Part shown: positions 6,281-9,854 of the stretch, piece by piece
Numbering within the stretch: position 1 is the stretch's first letter
Layout of the letters: every line of letters starts with the position of its first letter
Source: an uncultured Collinsella sp.
GTDB taxonomy: Bacteria; Actinomycetota; Coriobacteriia; Coriobacteriales; Coriobacteriaceae
DNA: 9,854 bases
NCBI GenBank assembly: GCA_900757465.1
Contig: CAAENY010000041.1
Coordinates: 1-9,854 of the forward strand
Direction: 5' to 3'
Made by a program: the position numbers and the translations under genes
Notes under the pieces: model-generated
The model's database searches: none
What the model was told of the DNA's origin: nothing
Seen by the model: only the letters and a program-made list of their open reading frames with translations

Positions 6281-7207
6281 CTACCCCCTCTTCTTCTTGG
6301 AAATCAGACGGACGATGCCCACCAGCATGGCGGAGATGATAAACAGGACCACGCCCATGCCGAACAGAGCCGAGCGGTGCAGGCCCGAGGAATAGCTCAT
6401 GTCGAGCGCGATCTGGCTCGTGAGCGTCGAGATGGGGCTCGCAATGCTGTCGGGAATAACCGGAGCGTTACCCACGACCATGAGCACGGCCATGGTCTCA
6501 CCGATGGCACGGCCCATACCCAGCACGATGGCATCAACGATACCCAGTTTGGCGGCAGGTAGCACGACCTTATAGATGGTCTGCCACTTAGTAGCACCCA
6601 TGGCATACGATGCCTCGCGAATGCCCATGGGAATGGAATTGAGGGCATCGATGGTAAGCGTCGTGATGGTAGGGACGATCATGATGGCGAGCACAAACCA
6701 CGCCGTCAGCGCACCAAAACCAAGGCCGCCGGTCAGTTGTGCGATAAACGGGCGGATGATGATCATGCCAAAGAAGCCGTAGATGATGGAGGGTATGCCC
6801 GCCAGCAGGTCAACGGCGGGGCTGATGAGCTTGCGCACGCGCTTGCTGGCAATCTCAACCAGGTAAACGGCCGTACCCACGCCCAGCGGCACGCCCATGG
6901 CGAGCGCACCGACGGTCACCAGACCCGAGCCGGCAAGCAGCGACAAGATGCCGTAGTGGCCCTCGGAAGGCGCCCACGTAAAGCTAAAGAAGTCCGCCAG
7001 ACCGATGTCAGTAAAGACGGGCAGCGCCGAGTACGTGGTAAAGACAAAAATCAGGATGACGGTAACGACCGCCAAGAACGCGCAGGCAAAGAAGATCCAC
7101 TGCAGCGCCTTCTCCTTGATATAGGTACTGTGCGATACGAGCGCCAGCTCGCGCTTCTTGGGCGTCTGAACATTCTGCTCAGTCTGGGAGTTTTCCTGTG
7201 CTTCCAT
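6281..7207 (-). CDS. pstC: Phosphate ABC transporter permease PstC
   Basis: A 308-residue membrane permease that pairs with PstA to form the phosphate channel. It has a hydrophilic N-terminus (1-36) and a first membrane helix at about 37-59. A periplasmic loop with WAPSEGHYGI (78-87) follows; WxP...YG is typical of PstC. The coupling loop EASYAMGATKWQTIYKVVLP is at 198-217, and AIGETMAVLMVVGN is near 234-247. I choose the ATG at 7207 because GGGGAG (7216-7221) lies eight bases upstream. A GTG at 7216 in the same frame would touch that site. With this start there is one base between the pstS stop codon and the pstC start, consistent with tight coupling. Confidence 0.95.
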   Translation of the reverse strand: MEAQENSQTEQNVQTPKKRELALVSHSTYIKEKALQWIFFACAFLAVVTVILIFVFTTYSALPVFTDIGLADFFSFTWAPSEGHYGILSLLAGSGLVTVGALAMGVPLGVGTAVYLVEIASKRVRKLISPAVDLLAGIPSIIYGFFGMIIIRPFIAQLTGGLGFGALTAWFVLAIMIVPTITTLTIDALNSIPMGIREASYAMGATKWQTIYKVVLPAAKLGIVDAIVLGMGRAIGETMAVLMVVGNAPVIPDSIASPISTLTSQIALDMSYSSGLHRSALFGMGVVLFIISAMLVGIVRLISKKKRG

Positions 7208-7208
7208 G

Positions 7209-8045
7209 CTACTCACTCCCCTTCTCGTCGTTGGTGACGGGAATAAAGCCCGCCTCGCGAATCTGCTTGTCCATCTTTTCGGACGTCACATAGTCGATGT
7301 AATCCTGCGCCTGCTGCGAAGGCGCACCCTTCACAAAGAAGTAAAGGTCGCGTGAGATGGGATAGCCGCCGCTCGCGACCGTCTTCTCGGACGCCTCAAC
7401 ATGATTGACCGAGACGGCCTTGACCGAGGTCTTGGCGTTGAGGCTATCGACGAAGCCCAGCGAAATGTAGCCAATGGCACCGCGCGAACGAGATACCACG
7501 TCGCGCACCTGGCCCGTGCCCGAAAGAACGGCCGAGCGGCGATCGAACGGGGTGCCGTCCATCACGATGGTGCGGAAGGCCTCACGCGTGCCGGACGCCT
7601 CATCTCGGTTGATAACCTGAATCCTCAGGTCCTCGCCACCGACCTCTTTCCAATTGGTAATCTTGCCGGCGTAGATATCGCGGAGCTGCTCGGTCGAGAG
7701 GTTATCGACGGGGTTATCGTCGTTCACGATGACCGCAATACCGTCGTGGGCAATGACGATGGGAGTCAGGCCCAGATCCAGTTCGTCGGCATTGAGTCCA
7801 CGGGAGGAGCTGGCGATATCGGCCGTGCCGGCGCTGACGGCCTCGATGCCAGCGGAAGAACCCAAACCGGAAACGAGCACGTCGATGCCGGTCTCCTCCT
7901 TAAAGCCCTCGGCCGCAATCTCGGCGATAGGAAGACAGGTCGTGGAGCCAGCGACGGTAATGGAAGAGGTAGAAGATCCCGAAGAACAGGCGCACAGCGC
8001 AAGCGTAAGCACAGCGGCGCTCAGGACCGATACGATCTTTCTCAT
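7209..8045 (-). CDS. pstS: Phosphate-binding lipoprotein PstS
   Basis: A 278-residue extracytoplasmic phosphate receptor that hands phosphate to PstCA. A lipoprotein signal peptide is clear: basic MRK, a hydrophobic core, and the lipobox LCAC with cysteine 20 as the anchored residue, followed by a Ser/Gly linker. Phosphate-site segments are AGSTTCLP (32-39), GLGSSAGIEAV (60-70), SSSRG (79-83), RDEASGTREAF (146-156) and GAIGYISLGF (189-198). Its ATG overlaps the pgeF stop codon (ATGA), and the bases upstream (inside pgeF) contain no good ribosome binding site, so it probably depends on ribosomes finishing pgeF. The signal peptide begins exactly at this ATG, so the start is sound. Confidence 0.95.
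   Translation of the reverse strand: MRKIVSVLSAAVLTLALCACSSGSSTSSITVAGSTTCLPIAEIAAEGFKEETGIDVLVSGLGSSAGIEAVSAGTADIASSSRGLNADELDLGLTPIVIAHDGIAVIVNDDNPVDNLSTEQLRDIYAGKITNWKEVGGEDLRIQVINRDEASGTREAFRTIVMDGTPFDRRSAVLSGTGQVRDVVSRSRGAIGYISLGFVDSLNAKTSVKAVSVNHVEASEKTVASGGYPISRDLYFFVKGAPSQQAQDYIDYVTSEKMDKQIREAGFIPVTNDEKGSE
7216..7221 (-). promoter_or_regulatory. Ribosome binding site that sets the pstC start
   Basis: GGGGAG on the minus strand, inside the last codons of pstS and eight bases before the ATG at 7207. It favours that ATG over the in-frame GTG at 7216. Confidence 0.6.
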
Positions 8046-8842
8046 AGCATCACGCCGATCGCAGCATGGCGCCCACAGGTGCCGTTCTCGTTACGGTAGG
8101 AATAAAAGCGGTCGTTCTGACGCACAGTCGAAAGCTGGGTATCCACGATATTATCCGCGTCGACACCGACATCTACCAGCGCCTCGCAAATGGCAGCGGA
8201 AAGATTGAGCATGCGAGAGGTGCTCGCATCGATGCACGAGAACTCGGCGGCAAAGCGATCCATGAGTTCCTGGGATACCTCATATTCGTCACCCAAGATA
8301 TGGGGGCCGATATAGGCGGAAACGTCGCTCGCATCGCAGCCGGCAGCATCGCAAAGCGCCTGGCACGCCTTGGCGGAAATACGTGCAATCGTGCCCTTCC
8401 AACCGGAGTGCACCACGGCAAATCCGCCAGGGGCCACCAGCACCACGGGAACGCAGTCGGCAAAGCAGAGCAGCACGGGCACGTTATGCGCCGTACAGAC
8501 GATGGCATCGCAGCCCTCGGCAATCTGCTCGCGGACGTCCTCAAGGTCATCGGCGCCGTTCGAGGTCACCGCAACGATATGGTCACCATGGACCTGATTG
8601 GGAACGAGCAGGTTGTGCTCGCACTCGGCGGCACCCATAGCCTCGAGCGCGCGACGACGATTTTCTTGAACAGCAAAGGGGTCATCGCCAACATGCGAGC
8701 CCAAGTTGAGTGAGGAGTACGCATCTTCGGAAACGCCACCGGCACGCTCGGTGAAGGCAAAGCGAACATCGGATGTCGCGCCTTCCACCAACGTAACTCC
8801 ATCATGGTCGACACGCGAAACGTTGTCCGCACGTGCTGACAT
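8042..8842 (-). CDS. pgeF: Peptidoglycan editing factor PgeF (YfiH / YlmD, DUF152 family)
   Basis: A 266-residue cytoplasmic metalloprotein of the multicopper-oxidase-like laccase-domain family. In Escherichia coli the homologue edits peptidoglycan synthesis by removing L-serine-containing UDP-MurNAc precursors; some relatives also act on purine nucleosides. The metal-site triad is visible: H85 in NQVHGD, C130 in FADCVPV and H145 in VVHSGWKG. Other family marks are FTERAGGVS (30-38), LNLGSHVGDD (45-54) and YIGPHI (177-182). The start at 8842 is set by AGGAGG at 8850-8855; the open frame runs seven residues further without need. This is the ylmD position of the division cluster. It follows ftsZ after a terminator, and its last bases overlap pstS. 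Confidence 0.94.
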   Translation of the reverse strand: MSARADNVSRVDHDGVTLVEGATSDVRFAFTERAGGVSEDAYSSLNLGSHVGDDPFAVQENRRRALEAMGAAECEHNLLVPNQVHGDHIVAVTSNGADDLEDVREQIAEGCDAIVCTAHNVPVLLCFADCVPVVLVAPGGFAVVHSGWKGTIARISAKACQALCDAAGCDASDVSAYIGPHILGDEYEVSQELMDRFAAEFSCIDASTSRMLNLSAAICEALVDVGVDADNIVDTQLSTVRQNDRFYSYRNENGTCGRHAAIGVML

Positions 8843-8849
8843 ACTAAAG

Positions 8850-8855
8850 CCTCCT
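8850..8855 (-). promoter_or_regulatory. Ribosome binding site that sets the pgeF start
   Basis: A full AGGAGG on the minus strand, seven bases before the ATG at 8842. It is the strongest such site in the window and likely also drives pstS by coupling. Confidence 0.8.
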
Positions 8856-8883
8856 AATAACACAAGTACGCGGCGTCGCCGCT

Positions 8884-8920
8884 ACAGCCCGCGTTTATAC
8901 GGCTGTCATACTTCTTTAAA
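8884..8920 (-). promoter_or_regulatory. Candidate promoter and operator region of the pgeF-pst operon
   Basis: This lies between the ftsZ terminator and pgeF. A TATAAA -10-like hexamer is at 8894-8899 (minus strand), but no good -35 sits at 17 bases. An inverted repeat, ACAGCC at 8884-8889 and GGCTGT at 8901-8906, brackets that hexamer with an 11-base spacer. On the plus strand CTGTCAT (8903-8909), four bases, then CTTTAAA (8914-8920) resembles two 11-base-spaced Pho-box half sites, the second matching at four of seven positions. A weak -35 with an upstream activator site would fit a phosphate-regulated promoter, but each element alone could be chance. Confidence 0.3.
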
Positions 8921-8995
8921 GGATACCTGCTGCACTGGAGGCAATCGTAAAGGGAACGTAAGGAGATTGGAGGTTCTAGTTTACAAAGTCGAAAT

Positions 8996-9024
8996 AAAAA
9001 GGGCGCGTCCATACGGACACGCCC
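8996..9024 (-). terminator. Intrinsic terminator of ftsZ
   Basis: Read on the minus strand, a 10-bp stem with one G-U pair (arms 9015-9024 and 9001-9010) and a four-base loop is followed by five T residues (complement of 8996-9000). It lies 26 bases after the ftsZ stop codon and separates ftsZ from pgeF, so pgeF-pst needs its own promoter. Confidence 0.85.
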
Positions 9025-9050
9025 CTGTGCACAACAATGCAAAGAATGAC

Positions 9051-9854
9051 TTAGAAGCTACCGCGCTTCAGGAAGTCGGGAAGCTCGAACTGATCGTTGC
9101 CGAAGTTAGGAAGCTCGGTGCCACCAACGTTGCGGGTCGGAGCGGCCTGAGCCGGACTGGTGGCCGGAGCGGTGCGTTGCGGCTCAGCGGAGGCAGCGGC
9201 CTTGCTCTGAGACTGCTGAGCAGCAAAGAGCTCGTCCTGGCGGTTGACGTTGGAGTCGGAGAAGCCCGTAGCGATGACGGTGATACGCACCTGGTCGCCC
9301 AGGGACTCGTCGACAACGGTACCGAAGATGATGTTGGCCTCGGGATCGACGGCATTGGCGACAACGTCGGCGGCGTCGCTGATCTCTTGGATGCCCAGGT
9401 CCTTGGAACCGGCGATGGAGAGCAGCACGCGCGTGGCACCATCGATGGAGCTCTCGAGCAGCGGGCTGGAGATGGCCTGCTGGGCAGAATCGACGGCACG
9501 GGTATCCCCAGAAGAGGTACCGATACCCATCATGGCGGTACCGGCCTGCTTCATGATGGTCTTAACATCGGCGAAGTCCAGGTTGATGATACCGGGGACG
9601 GTGATGAGGTCGGTGATGCCCTGGGTGCCCTGGGAAAGGACACCATCGGCAATCGCGAAGGCCTCGAGCATGGTGGTCTTCTTCTCGGCGATGTCGAGCA
9701 GCTTATCGTTAGGGATGACGATCATGGTGTCGACGCAATCGGAGAGGGTCTTAATGCCCTCCTCGGCGCTCTTCTTGCGCTTGCGGCCCTCGAAGGTGAA
9801 GGGCTTGGTCACGACGGCGACGGTCAGCGCACCGACCTCGTTCATCGCGATATC
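9051..9854 (-). CDS. ftsZ: FtsZ, cell-division GTPase (C-terminal part, cut by window edge)
   Basis: The last 267 residues of the tubulin-like GTPase that builds the cytokinetic ring. The reading frame runs off the right edge, so the GGGTGTG nucleotide motif and start codon lie outside; the ATG at 9843-9845 is internal. Visible marks are VVTKPFTFEGRKR, and the catalytic T7 loop NLDFADVK (91-98 of the visible part), which completes the GTPase site of the neighbouring subunit. MGIGTSSGDTRA, then a variable Gln/Ala/Pro/Thr-rich linker (about 208-247), follow. The C-terminal peptide FELPDFLKRG, which binds partners such as SepF, ends the protein. The terminator at 8996-9024 follows. No unusual residue was seen in the visible part. 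Confidence 0.97.
   Translation of the reverse strand, partial: DIAMNEVGALTVAVVTKPFTFEGRKRKKSAEEGIKTLSDCVDTMIVIPNDKLLDIAEKKTTMLEAFAIADGVLSQGTQGITDLITVPGIINLDFADVKTIMKQAGTAMMGIGTSSGDTRAVDSAQQAISSPLLESSIDGATRVLLSIAGSKDLGIQEISDAADVVANAVDPEANIIFGTVVDESLGDQVRITVIATGFSDSNVNRQDELFAAQQSQSKAAASAEPQRTAPATSPAQAAPTRNVGGTELPNFGNDQFELPDFLKRGSF

Overview
This window is GC-rich, and all but its left end is one long minus-strand block of conserved bacterial cell-division and phosphate-transport genes. The gene set fits an actinobacterium: a DivIVA/Wag31-like protein, a long SepF of about 240 residues, YggT, YggS (PLP-binding protein), PgeF/YfiH and FtsZ. My impression of the proteins and codon use points to class Coriobacteriia, perhaps a Collinsella relative. 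That placement is an inference and was not tested by any search.

Layout from left to right. Positions 1-229 are a T/G-rich leader with many CTTTG words, with no gene I can name. Positions 230-760 (+) encode a small FMN nitroreductase, followed by its own terminator at 809-845. A second, nearly symmetrical terminator at 871-900 faces it and ends the minus-strand block. Read in the direction of transcription (right to left), that block is: ftsZ (3' part only, running off the right edge), a terminator at 8996-9024, pgeF, pstS, pstC, pstA, pstB, phoU, a GC-rich stem-loop, yggS, sepF, yggT and divIVA.

The division genes keep the order well known from Gram-positive bacteria: ftsZ - pgeF(ylmD) - yggS(ylmE) - sepF(ylmF) - yggT(ylmG) - divIVA. 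Here a complete pstSCAB-phoU set sits between pgeF and yggS. The pstS start codon overlaps the pgeF stop codon (ATGA) and has no convincing ribosome binding site of its own, so phosphate uptake appears to be translated and transcribed together with a peptidoglycan-editing gene. A weak promoter with an operator-like dyad and a Pho-box-like direct repeat lies upstream of pgeF, downstream of the ftsZ terminator.

How the genes work together: FtsZ forms the division ring, SepF tethers it to the membrane, DivIVA marks curved or polar membrane, YggT is a small membrane protein of the same neighbourhood, PgeF removes wrongly built (L-serine) peptidoglycan precursors, and YggS handles PLP homeostasis. 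PstS captures phosphate, PstC/PstA form the channel, PstB supplies ATP hydrolysis, and PhoU is the regulator of the transporter.

The window is mainly core genome, and I see no CRISPR array, insertion sequence, toxin or defence system. The points most worth a second look are the pst insertion with its ATGA coupling, the missing canonical start codon of yggT, the degenerate metal-binding motifs of PhoU, and the abrupt codon-use shift inside the nitroreductase gene.
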